DNA of 5,437 bases from Bacteroidota bacterium (GTDB taxonomy: Bacteria; Bacteroidota; Bacteroidia; Chitinophagales; Chitinophagaceae): NCBI GenBank assembly GCA_030831005.1, contig JAURLW010000029.1:1-5437 (forward strand), in the 5' to 3' direction. The notes below the pieces were generated by a model. It saw nothing but the letters and a program-made list of their open reading frames with translations. It was not told the DNA's origin and did not search any database. A program made the position numbers and the translations under genes. Every line of letters begins with the position of its first letter. Within the stretch, counting starts at the first letter, position 1. Shown here in pieces: positions 1 through 5,437 of the stretch.

Positions 1-337
1 CGCTAAATGCTAAAGAGAGCATACGATCGCTTTCCAACCAAAAAGCCGTTTCTATATTTTCGGCAGGTAATTGAATATAATAGTTGGTAATATCGTTGGT
101 GGTGTAGGCATTATTTTCTCCACCGGCCATTTGAAGCGGTGTATCGTATTCTGGAATATTAATGGATCCGCCAAACATTAAATGCTCAAATAAATGCGCA
201 AAGCCTGTTCTGTTTTTATCTTCATCGCGCGCACCTACATCATAAAGCACGTTGAGTGCCACCATTGGAGTGGTTCTGTCTTCGTGATATAAAAAACGCA
301 AACCATTTGACAAGGTAATTTTTTTGTATTCTAACAT
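1..337 (-). CDS. M16 family zinc metallopeptidase (insulinase/pitrilysin type), N-terminal part, runs off the left edge
   Basis: The first 112 residues are visible, translated from the reverse complement starting at the ATG at 337-335. They begin MLEYKKITLSNGLR and carry the inverted zinc motif HxxEH as HLFEH at residues 48-52: His48 and His52 bind zinc and Glu51 is the general base. The surrounding residues (GARDE near 36, LMFGGS near 53, GGENNAYTT near 72) match the N-terminal active-site half of M16 peptidases. The distal zinc-binding Glu of the family lies about 75 residues further on, outside the window, so the full site cannot be confirmed. No signal peptide is visible at this start, which suggests a cytoplasmic protein, although Bacteroidota M16 proteins can also be exported. 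The gene starts 10 bases after the pdxA stop and is probably co-transcribed with it. M16B enzymes are often encoded as active/inactive pairs; whether a partner follows cannot be seen. Family assignment is firm, substrate unknown. Confidence 0.93.
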   Translation of the reverse strand, partial: MLEYKKITLSNGLRFLYHEDRTTPMVALNVLYDVGARDEDKNRTGFAHLFEHLMFGGSINIPEYDTPLQMAGGENNAYTTNDITNYYIQLPAENIETAFWLESDRMLSLAFS

Positions 338-347
338 AGTTTAAATT

Positions 348-1409
348 TTACACAACGCCTCGTTCTACTTCAATTTTAGCTTTTCGAAGCGGGTTGGCGG
401 TATGAGTTGCATATGCTTCACGTTGTTGTAAAATATCGATTGCACTAAACAAAGCTTCTCTAAATGAATTAGGGTCTGCTTCGTTTTTACCTGCGATATC
501 AAAAGCTGTTCCGTGATCAGGTGAGGTTCTTACCTTGCTTAATCCAGCAGTATAATTAACACCTTCTCCTTGTGCTATCGTTTTAAATGCAACAAGTCCT
601 TGGTCGTGATACATTGCTAAAACAGCATCAAATTCTTGATATGAGCCTCTGGCAAAAAACGCATCTGCACTGTAAGGACCAAAAACTAAATGCCCTTGTT
701 GAAATAAAGTATCGATTGTAGGTTTTAATATCAACTCTTCTTCTTTGCCTATGGTACCATTATCACCCGCATGAGGGTTCATGCCAAGCACAGCAATTTT
801 AGGTTTGTCGATACCAAAATCTTTTTGAAGCGATTGACGCAATGTTTGCAATTTAGCATTGATCAATTCTTTAGTTATGTGTTTGGCTACTTCTGCAATT
901 GGAATATGTTCGGTAGCAAGCGCAACTCTAAAGTTGTCTTTATACAAAATCATTAATGCATCATTGGCAGAAAATAAATTTTTTAAATAGGGTGTATGTC
1001 CAGTAAATGGGAAATCATTACTTTGTGTATTGGCTTTATTAATAGGCGCTGTTACTAAAGCATCTACTTGACCATCTTTTAAACATTGTGCCGCAACGGT
1101 TAGAGAACGAACTGCATATTTACCACCTAGCTCAGTAAGTACGCCAGGTTGCATGGCTACTTCTTCTTCCCAACAATTAAAAATATTGATTTGCTTAGTA
1201 TTGATTTTAGAAAAATCTTTGATGCTGTTAAAGGTAAATGGGCTGTCGGCAGCTATTCGTCTGTAATAATTGATAACCTTATTAGATGCAAAAATTACAG
1301 GCGTGCATCGATCTACAATTCGCGTATCAGATAGTGTTTTAATAATCACTTCTAATCCTATTCCATTTAAATCACCTGTAGTAATACCTATGATTGGTTT
1401 TTCATTCAT
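348..1409 (-). CDS. pdxA: 4-hydroxythreonine-4-phosphate dehydrogenase
   Basis: PdxA is a cytoplasmic, metal-dependent enzyme that oxidises 4-phosphohydroxy-L-threonine with NAD(P). The product decarboxylates to 3-amino-2-oxopropyl phosphate, which PdxJ condenses with deoxyxylulose 5-phosphate to make pyridoxine 5'-phosphate. The 353-residue protein has the usual family length. The residues known from the E. coli enzyme are present with a constant offset of two: metal ligands His168, His213 and His268 (in ATEHIP, GMNPHAGDNG and AMYHDQG), substrate-binding His138-Thr139 in FTGHTPYL, and Lys276, Asn285 and Arg294. The RTSPDHGTAFDIAGK segment at 294-308 is also typical. The N-terminal motif reads GDLNGIG rather than the proteobacterial GDPAGIG; from memory a GD-x-NGIG form is normal in Bacteroidota. 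The ATG at 1409-1407 puts the conserved IGITTGD motif directly at the N terminus. It lies 36 bases after the aminopeptidase and 10 bases before the M16 gene, so it is probably the middle gene of an operon. Confidence 0.97.
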   Translation of the reverse strand: MNEKPIIGITTGDLNGIGLEVIIKTLSDTRIVDRCTPVIFASNKVINYYRRIAADSPFTFNSIKDFSKINTKQINIFNCWEEEVAMQPGVLTELGGKYAVRSLTVAAQCLKDGQVDALVTAPINKANTQSNDFPFTGHTPYLKNLFSANDALMILYKDNFRVALATEHIPIAEVAKHITKELINAKLQTLRQSLQKDFGIDKPKIAVLGMNPHAGDNGTIGKEEELILKPTIDTLFQQGHLVFGPYSADAFFARGSYQEFDAVLAMYHDQGLVAFKTIAQGEGVNYTAGLSKVRTSPDHGTAFDIAGKNEADPNSFREALFSAIDILQQREAYATHTANPLRKAKIEVERGVV

Positions 1410-1445
1410 GTTGTTGCGTCTTAATTTGTGTTTAAAAGTAGCGTA

Positions 1446-2885
1446 TTATTTCTGGATTGTATAATGCATTAAAAAATCCATCATCATGCGCACACCGAAT
1501 GCAGTGCCTCCAATAGGATGGTATCCTTTTTTACTCATGTTTAAAGAAACACCTGCAATATCAAAATGCATCCAAGGGTAATCTACAAAATGTTCTAAGA
1601 ATTTACCTGCAGTAATAGCACCACCATAAGGTCCACCAATATTTTTCAAATCAGCAATATCACTTTTAATCATATCGCCATATTCATCCCACATTGGAAA
1701 TTCTACTAAACGTTCGTATTGATTATCGCCTGATGTTTTCAATGCTTGTTTTGTGCTTTCTTCAGCGTTACCCATACATACAATACCTACATCACCTATT
1801 GCTGCCGCTGCTGCACCAGTTAAAGTAGCAAAATCTAAAACTAAAGCTGGTTCATATCGTTTTGCCCAATGTAATGCATCGGCCAATACCAATCGTCCTT
1901 CAGCATCGGTATTTAAAACTTCTACTGTTTTGCCACTGTACATGGTAATGACATCACCCGGTACGTATGCGTTTTCTCCGGGTCTGTTTTCAGTAGCAGG
2001 CACTAATGCAATGATGTGCAAAGGAAGTTGTAATAAGGCAGCTGCATAAAGCGTTGCACTTACAACAGCAGATCCACTCATATCACTTTTCATTCTATCC
2101 ATCGATGCTGGAGTAGGCTTTAAACTTAATCCACCTGTATCATAAACGATACCTTTGCCAACTAAAACAACAGGTTTAGTATTTTGTGCTTGTTTGGGTT
2201 TGTATTCTAAAATGGAGAAAGTTGGTGGTAAAATACTACCTCTGTTCACCGCTAAAATTCCACCCATTTTTTCTTGAGTGATTTGTGCTTTATCTAAAAC
2301 GGTAACTTTAAAACCAGCTTCTTTACCCATCGTTTTAAAAGCTTCAGATAATTCAGTGGCCGTAAGTGTTTGAAGTGGTTCGTTTACTAAATCTCTCGCA
2401 ATGCTTATGGCTTTATACAATACACTTAATTGTTGTAATGCGTTAGCTGTAATAGATGCTTTAGAAAACAACAAGGTAGTTAAGGTATGCCTTAGTTTTT
2501 TTGCATCAGATTTATATTTCAAGAATTGATAGTTTGCTAAAGAAAGACCTTCTGCAAATAAATAACTTGCTTTATCTGATTGACAAGTTGAAGTGATGAA
2601 TGCTTGTTTAGCTTTGTGCGATTGTAACAATGCTTGCACACTAGCGCCCATTTTACGAATAGCTTCATCAGTAGCGCTTACAGATTTTTTTTGTTTTACT
2701 ACTACAACAATTTTCAAACTATCTAATCTATTTAAACTAATAATACTATGATCATTAGATTTAGATTTTGACACATAATCGAATTCTTTTTTACTGATAT
2801 GTTTGTTGAGTGGTTTTAGGTTTTTATCATCAACTAAAATAATTTCATAGGGGTGCCTAGAAGCGTTACTAAATTTAAATTGCAT
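1446..2885 (-). CDS. pepA: Leucyl aminopeptidase, M17 family (PepA-like)
   Basis: This is a cytosolic two-metal aminopeptidase that removes N-terminal residues, such as leucine, from peptides; the family forms hexamers. The 479-residue protein has a divergent N-terminal domain (about 1-155) and a conserved catalytic domain (about 160-475). The metal ligands correspond to Lys244, Asp249, Asp268, Asp327 and Glu329, and the catalytic pair to Lys256 and Arg331. They sit in LVGKGIVYDTGG, SLKP, MKSDMSG and the family signature NTDAEGRL at 325-332. The later GGPYGGAITAGKFL (417-430) and WMHFDIAG (438-445) blocks also fit. The ATG at 2885-2883 is followed at once by a plausible N-terminal domain, and no signal peptide is seen, so the protein is cytoplasmic. 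It is slightly shorter than the E. coli enzyme (503 residues), with the difference in the variable N-terminal part. E. coli PepA also binds DNA in cer/Xer recombination and carAB control; nothing here tests that role. It is likely the first gene of the pepA-pdxA-M16 transcript. Confidence 0.96.
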   Translation of the reverse strand: MQFKFSNASRHPYEIILVDDKNLKPLNKHISKKEFDYVSKSKSNDHSIISLNRLDSLKIVVVVKQKKSVSATDEAIRKMGASVQALLQSHKAKQAFITSTCQSDKASYLFAEGLSLANYQFLKYKSDAKKLRHTLTTLLFSKASITANALQQLSVLYKAISIARDLVNEPLQTLTATELSEAFKTMGKEAGFKVTVLDKAQITQEKMGGILAVNRGSILPPTFSILEYKPKQAQNTKPVVLVGKGIVYDTGGLSLKPTPASMDRMKSDMSGSAVVSATLYAAALLQLPLHIIALVPATENRPGENAYVPGDVITMYSGKTVEVLNTDAEGRLVLADALHWAKRYEPALVLDFATLTGAAAAAIGDVGIVCMGNAEESTKQALKTSGDNQYERLVEFPMWDEYGDMIKSDIADLKNIGGPYGGAITAGKFLEHFVDYPWMHFDIAGVSLNMSKKGYHPIGGTAFGVRMMMDFLMHYTIQK

Positions 2886-2905
2886 GGCTATTAGTTTTAG
2901 AGTAA

Positions 2906-2934
2906 CAAAAATAACTAAGATAATTTAGAGCACA
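2906..2934 (-). promoter_or_regulatory. Probable promoter for the leucyl aminopeptidase operon
   Basis: On the minus strand, bases 2913-2906 read TATTTTTG, an exact match to the Bacteroidota -7 consensus TAnnTTTG. After a 17-base spacer, the -33 position holds TGTG (2934-2931), one mismatch from TTTG. Transcription would start near 2900, giving a leader of roughly 15 bases before the ATG at 2885. A 7-base direct repeat, TTTAGAG on the plus strand, flanks the -7 box at 2896-2902 and 2924-2930, and could be an operator or chance. The consensus is established for the phylum; use of this copy is inference. Confidence 0.5.
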
Positions 2935-2970
2935 TCATATTATTTTCATAAAAAAATGCAAGGGTTCCAC

Positions 2971-2999
2971 TTGTTTCTTACTTATTTTATTGACTTTTG
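2971..2999 (+). promoter_or_regulatory. Probable promoter for rsmA and the dehydrogenase
   Basis: TTG at 2971-2973 is followed by an 18-base spacer and GACTTTTG at 2992-2999, one mismatch (G for the first T) from the Bacteroidota -7 consensus TAnnTTTG. A start of transcription around 3005 would leave about 15 bases of A-rich leader before the ATG at 3020. If this is the promoter, the alternative TTG start codon at 2990 lies upstream of the transcript start and cannot be used. The match is imperfect, and in AT-rich sequence it may be chance. Confidence 0.4.
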
Positions 3000-3019
3000 T
3001 AAAAATTTTAAAACAACAG

Positions 3020-3775
3020 ATGCAATATACCTTAAAGAAGAGCTTAGGTCAGCATTTTTTGCATGATGAGCAAATGTGCAAAAAAATTGTAGCGCAGATC
3101 ACTCATTCGAGCGACATGCGCATAGTTGAGATTGGTCCTGGTGGAGGTGCTATAACTAAGTATCTATTAAATTGGAAGGATATTGAACTAAAGCTCATTG
3201 AGGTAGATGATGAGAAAGTAGACTATTTAAAGCATACCTATCCTCAATTAGAAGATAAAATTATTCATCAGGATGTATTAAAGGCATCAAAACCTTTTGA
3301 TAACAGCTTTTCGATAATTGGTAATTTTCCTTACAATATTTCTTCTCCTATCATGTTTTTAGTATATGACTGGGAAGATCAGGTGCAAGAAGTAATAGGC
3401 ATGTTTCAAAAAGAAGTAGCACAGCGTATTGCCTCAAAATCGGGTTCTAAAGTATATGGGATATTGAGCGTATTGATGCAAACCTTTTTTGACATTGAAT
3501 ATCTATTTGATGTGCCACCAGGATGCTTCAAGCCGCCCCCAAAAGTAATGTCGGGAGTCATAAGACTGACACATAAAACAGGTGATTCGCCTGTTCATGA
3601 TAAAAAAAAGTATAAACAATTAGTAAAAGCGGCCTTCAATCAGCGTAGAAAAACCCTTCGAAATGCCCTAAAAGGAACTTTAGAGCCTACCGCTTTATTA
3701 GATCCCATGATGGAAAAACGTGCTGAGCAACTGAGTATTGAAGATTTCTTGTACTTACATAAAACCTATCAATAA
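3020..3775 (+). CDS. rsmA: 16S rRNA (adenine1518-N6/adenine1519-N6)-dimethyltransferase RsmA/KsgA
   Basis: RsmA uses S-adenosylmethionine to dimethylate two adjacent adenines in helix 45 near the 3' end of 16S rRNA, a late checkpoint in small-subunit assembly; loss gives kasugamycin resistance. The 251-residue protein opens with the family hallmark LKKSLGQHFLHD (5-16). It then has SAM-binding motif I, EIGPGGG, at 37-43, the acidic motif II around LIEVDD (59-64, Glu61) and the catalytic motif IV NFPY at 102-105, where NLPY is commoner. The C-terminal RNA-binding part has PPGCFKPPPKV (166-176) and FNQRRKTLRNALKG (206-219). The start was set at the ATG at 3020. An in-frame TTG at 2990 would add ten residues not expected before the LKKSLGQ motif, and it overlaps the promoter-like sequence. 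The gene is divergent from the aminopeptidase and ends one base before the dehydrogenase ATG, so those two are probably translationally coupled. Confidence 0.97.
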   Translation: MQYTLKKSLGQHFLHDEQMCKKIVAQITHSSDMRIVEIGPGGGAITKYLLNWKDIELKLIEVDDEKVDYLKHTYPQLEDKIIHQDVLKASKPFDNSFSIIGNFPYNISSPIMFLVYDWEDQVQEVIGMFQKEVAQRIASKSGSKVYGILSVLMQTFFDIEYLFDVPPGCFKPPPKVMSGVIRLTHKTGDSPVHDKKKYKQLVKAAFNQRRKTLRNALKGTLEPTALLDPMMEKRAEQLSIEDFLYLHKTYQ

Positions 3776-3776
3776 G
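3766..3776 (+). repeat. 11-base direct repeat, left copy (CTATCAATAAG)
   Basis: CTATCAATAAG covers the last codons and stop of rsmA (TAT CAA TAA, with flanking bases) and ends exactly before the dehydrogenase ATG at 3777. An identical copy begins at 4707, directly after the dehydrogenase stop codon. The identity is read directly from the sequence. Whether it reflects a past insertion or duplication, or is a coincidence of AT-rich sequence, cannot be decided here. Confidence 0.6.
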
Positions 3777-4706
3777 ATGCCCAAAGTTCTAATAGCTGCC
3801 CCTGTTCATCCTGTTTTGATGGAAGCGCTTCAGCGAGCGGGTTATACGTGTGAATTAGTATTGGACATTACCCAAGAAGAGGCAGTAGAGTCAGTGGGTC
3901 AATATGAGGGTATTATTACCTCCACGCGTTTACTTATCGACAGAGAATTGCTGGATAGGGCACAACAATTAAAATTCATAGGCAGAATGGGTTCGGGTAT
4001 GGAAATTATTGACATGCCTTATGCTGCGCAAAAGGGAATTATCTGTGTTAGTAGTCCTGAAGGAAATGCCAATGCAGTGGCCGAGCATGCTTTGGGAATG
4101 TTATTAGGCTTGTCCAAGCAAATAATTAAAAGCAATCAGGAATTATACCAGGGTTTGTGGGAGCGTGAGGCTAACAGAGGATTTGAGTTAGAGGATAAAA
4201 CCATCGCTATTATTGGATTTGGTCATGCAGGCAGCGCTTTCGCCCATAAATTATCGGTTTTTAATATGCAGATTTTAGCCTACGATGTTAACCCCAATAT
4301 AATTTATCCCAATTATGTAAAGGCACAGGAAACCATGCAGCGCATTTATGAAGAAGCTGATATCATTAGTTATCATGTGCCAGCTAGCCAAGAAAACAAA
4401 TACCTTTTTAACGATCAGTTTTTGAGAAATTTCCTTAAACCAATCGTTTTAGTAAATACATCGAGAGGTAACGTGGTAGATCCTTTGGCTGTTATGCATG
4501 GCTTAAAAAAAGGTAAGATCAGTAAAGCTTGTTTTGATGTTTGGGAAACGGAGCCTATTTCTAAGATGAATGAGCAGCAAAAAAGCGTTTTTAATGCCTT
4601 GATGGCTAATGAAAATGTGCTTTTTACACCCCATATTGCAGGGTATAGTCATGAGGCTTTGTTTAAAATGAGTCTTGTTATTGCAAAAAAACTTAAACTA
4701 GCATAA
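3777..4706 (+). CDS. D-isomer-specific 2-hydroxyacid dehydrogenase, SerA/PdxB superfamily, without ACT domain
   Basis: This 309-residue cytoplasmic NAD-dependent dehydrogenase oxidises a D-2-hydroxyacid or reduces the matching 2-keto acid. The N-terminal half of the split catalytic domain covers about 1-110 and includes GRMGSGMEIIDMPYA (69-83). The Rossmann domain (about 111-280) has GFGHAG at 147-152 and Asp170 at the end of the second strand, which favours NAD over NADP. The catalytic triad is complete: Arg230 in NTSRG, Glu259 in DVWETEP and His286 in TPHIAG. It ends soon after the catalytic domain, so it lacks the ACT domain of E. coli SerA (410 residues) and the C-terminal dimerisation domain of PdxB. 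The ATG at 3777, one base after the rsmA stop, was preferred to a TTG at 3738 inside rsmA because MPKVLIAAPVHP starts the first strand directly. Candidate roles are 3-phosphoglycerate dehydrogenase, erythronate-4-phosphate dehydrogenase (given pdxA nearby) or a general hydroxyacid or glyoxylate reductase. Family is sure, substrate is not. Confidence 0.93.
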   Translation: MPKVLIAAPVHPVLMEALQRAGYTCELVLDITQEEAVESVGQYEGIITSTRLLIDRELLDRAQQLKFIGRMGSGMEIIDMPYAAQKGIICVSSPEGNANAVAEHALGMLLGLSKQIIKSNQELYQGLWEREANRGFELEDKTIAIIGFGHAGSAFAHKLSVFNMQILAYDVNPNIIYPNYVKAQETMQRIYEEADIISYHVPASQENKYLFNDQFLRNFLKPIVLVNTSRGNVVDPLAVMHGLKKGKISKACFDVWETEPISKMNEQQKSVFNALMANENVLFTPHIAGYSHEALFKMSLVIAKKLKLA

Positions 4707-4746
4707 CTATCAATAAGTTAGCAACAAAATTAAATTATCAATTTTT
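4701..4746 (+). terminator. Weak terminator-like inverted repeats after the dehydrogenase
   Basis: TAACT (4704-4708) pairs with AGTTA (4716-4720) across a 7-base loop. The stem extends by GC (4701-4702) with GC (4721-4722) if A4703 is bulged. A second, all-AT stem pairs AAAATT (4726-4731) with AATTTT (4740-4745) and leads into T-rich sequence. Neither is a strong GC stem followed directly by a T tract. This is only the best candidate for ending the rsmA-dehydrogenase transcript in the gap. Confidence 0.25.
4707..4717 (+). repeat. 11-base direct repeat, right copy (CTATCAATAAG)
   Basis: This is the second perfect copy of CTATCAATAAG, beginning on the base after the dehydrogenase TAA stop and 941 bases from the copy at 3766. 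Identity stops at exactly 11 bases: the flanking bases differ on both sides (C versus A before, A versus T after). It overlaps the loop and right arm of the small hairpin at 4701-4722. Confidence 0.6.
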
Positions 4747-4747
4747 A

Positions 4748-4776
4748 TTACTTTTTAACAGAATTTTTTATCTTTA
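4748..4776 (+). promoter_or_regulatory. Probable promoter for the TonB-dependent receptor
   Basis: TATCTTTA at 4769-4776, followed by C, matches the Bacteroidota -7 consensus TAnnTTTG except at the last base. About 18 bases upstream lies TTA at 4748-4750, a poor stand-in for the -33 TTG, so the -33 half is weak. A transcript start near 4783 would give a leader of about 28 AT-rich bases before the ATG at 4811, with no Shine-Dalgarno sequence. The rest of the 104-base gap (4707-4810) holds only the repeat and weak hairpins described separately. Confidence 0.4.
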
Positions 4777-4810
4777 CCCACTATTACTTAACATATATTT
4801 AATAAAGAAT

Positions 4811-5437
4811 ATGAAATATACACTGCGTTTATTATTAGTGGTATTATTGACATCTGTTTCAAAGCTTGCTTTAGCACAAGCTGGTAATATCATTGGACAG
4901 GTAAAAGACGAGAAAGGAATTACCGTTATTGGTGCAAATGTAGAGGTAATTGAAGGCCAACTTAAAAAAGGTGGAGCTATTACAGATGATGACGGTAAAT
5001 TCAATATCCGCGCTATTTTCGCAGGTACTTACAATGTGCGTGTATCTTATCCAGGATACCAAGTTTCTGAAATTTCAGGAGTAATTGTGAGTGTGGATAA
5101 GACAACAACTTTAACCTTCAATTTAGAAAAGAAAGGTGTTACGGGTAAAGAAGTAAAAGTAGTTGCGTATAAAAAACCATTGATTGATAAATTTAGTCCA
5201 GGAAGTACCAGCGTATTAACGTCGAAAGAGATTGAGAAATTACCTACCCGAAATACGCAAGATATGGTATCTACGGCTTCTCCAAACACTTATCAACAAA
5301 GAAGCGGCTCTGCAATTAGCATTGGTGGTGCGAGAAGTGAAGGTACGTTGTATATCATTGATGGTGTGCAAGTAAGAGGAAGTAGAGGTACCAACCTTTC
5401 TCAAAATTCAATCTCTGAAATGCAAGTATTAACCTCA
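4811..5437 (+). CDS. TonB-dependent outer-membrane receptor with N-terminal carboxypeptidase-regulatory-like domain, N-terminal part, runs off the right edge
   Basis: The open frame runs from the ATG at 4811 to the edge: 209 residues, no stop. Residues 1-22 form a signal peptide (Lys2 and Arg6, a hydrophobic LLLVVLLTSV core, then ALA before Gln23). Residues about 26-106 form a beta-sandwich of the CarboxypepD_reg-like type, with GQVKDEKG, GANVEV, TDDDGKFNI and GTYNVRVSYPGY, as found ahead of many Bacteroidota TonB-dependent transporters. A linker containing KEVKVVAYKKPLIDK (113-127) leads into the plug domain, recognisable by ISIGGARSEGTLYIIDGVQV (169-188). The C-terminal barrel is outside the window, so receptor identity rests on the N-terminal domains. 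Such proteins import large or scarce nutrients across the outer membrane using TonB energy; the substrate cannot be inferred. No SusD-like gene lies upstream, but one could follow downstream. It is separated from the dehydrogenase by 104 bases with its own promoter-like sequence, so it is probably a separate transcription unit. Confidence 0.9.
   Translation, partial: MKYTLRLLLVVLLTSVSKLALAQAGNIIGQVKDEKGITVIGANVEVIEGQLKKGGAITDDDGKFNIRAIFAGTYNVRVSYPGYQVSEISGVIVSVDKTTTLTFNLEKKGVTGKEVKVVAYKKPLIDKFSPGSTSVLTSKEIEKLPTRNTQDMVSTASPNTYQQRSGSAISIGGARSEGTLYIIDGVQVRGSRGTNLSQNSISEMQVLTS

Noticed and set aside
1433..1440. Possible internal promoter before pdxA (TACTTTTA on the minus strand)
   Set aside because: It differs from TAnnTTTG at the last base, and no TTG or TTTG sits at the right distance upstream. 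It may simply be part of the short operon spacer.
771..1464. Three plus-strand open frames of about 61-64 codons opposite pdxA
   Set aside because: They are short, antisense to a confirmed gene, and show no recognisable motif or start context.
1753..2049. 98-codon open frame on the plus strand inside the aminopeptidase gene
   Set aside because: It lies antisense to the strongly conserved M17 catalytic region, its composition (many Ala, Ser, Thr, Pro) is typical of a complementary-strand shadow, and no domain is recognisable.
2891..2918. Inverted repeat TTAGTT / AACTAA in the aminopeptidase leader region
   Set aside because: It is six AT-rich pairs across a 16-base loop, half of it probably upstream of the transcript start. 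Not distinguishable from chance.
3738..3776. Alternative TTG start adding 13 residues to the dehydrogenase
   Set aside because: It would overlap the end of rsmA, and the added residues do not fit the family's N-terminal strand, which begins at MPKVLIAAP.
4774..5289. Minus-strand open frames of 63-80 codons opposite the receptor gene
   Set aside because: They overlap one another and the plus-strand frame, which has a signal peptide and two recognised domains. They are shadows.
1..5437. CRISPR array, tRNA or rRNA gene, insertion sequence, toxin-antitoxin or defence system
   Set aside because: No regularly spaced repeats, RNA gene signatures, transposase or nuclease frames are visible. Nearly all the sequence is taken up by six recognised protein genes.

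Overview
This window looks like an ordinary chromosomal segment of an AT-rich member of the Bacteroidota, probably a Chitinophagaceae-like lineage (lineage is inference). The pointers are a TonB-dependent receptor with an N-terminal carboxypeptidase-regulatory-like domain, the GD-x-NGIG form of the PdxA N-terminal motif, promoter-like sequences resembling the Bacteroidota TAnnTTTG -7 element, and A-rich leaders without a clear Shine-Dalgarno sequence. It holds six protein genes, two of them cut by the window edges. I see no RNA gene, CRISPR array, insertion sequence or phage feature, and no gene-free stretch longer than about 135 bases.

Left half, minus strand, read right to left: a leucyl aminopeptidase of family M17 (2885 to 1446), the vitamin B6 gene pdxA (1409 to 348) and the N-terminal part of an M16 zinc peptidase (337 to the left edge). 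The gaps of 36 and 10 bases suggest one transcript, driven from a promoter-like sequence near 2906-2934.

Right half, plus strand: rsmA/ksgA (16S rRNA dimethyltransferase, 3020-3775), then after a single base a D-2-hydroxyacid dehydrogenase (3777-4706), a tightly coupled pair. A 104-base AT-rich gap with a promoter-like sequence precedes a TonB-dependent receptor (4811 to the right edge), which begins with a clear signal peptide. The 134-base region between the two halves appears to be a divergent promoter region.

Most genes are housekeeping: peptide turnover, pyridoxal phosphate synthesis and ribosome maturation. The dehydrogenase has a complete active site but no regulatory domain, so it could serve serine synthesis, a PdxB-like step of B6 synthesis, or another 2-hydroxyacid. 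I found no convincing new system. The oddest structural detail is an 11-base perfect direct repeat abutting both ends of the dehydrogenase gene. Two gene starts (rsmA and the dehydrogenase) are better placed at internal ATG codons than at the upstream in-frame TTG codons.
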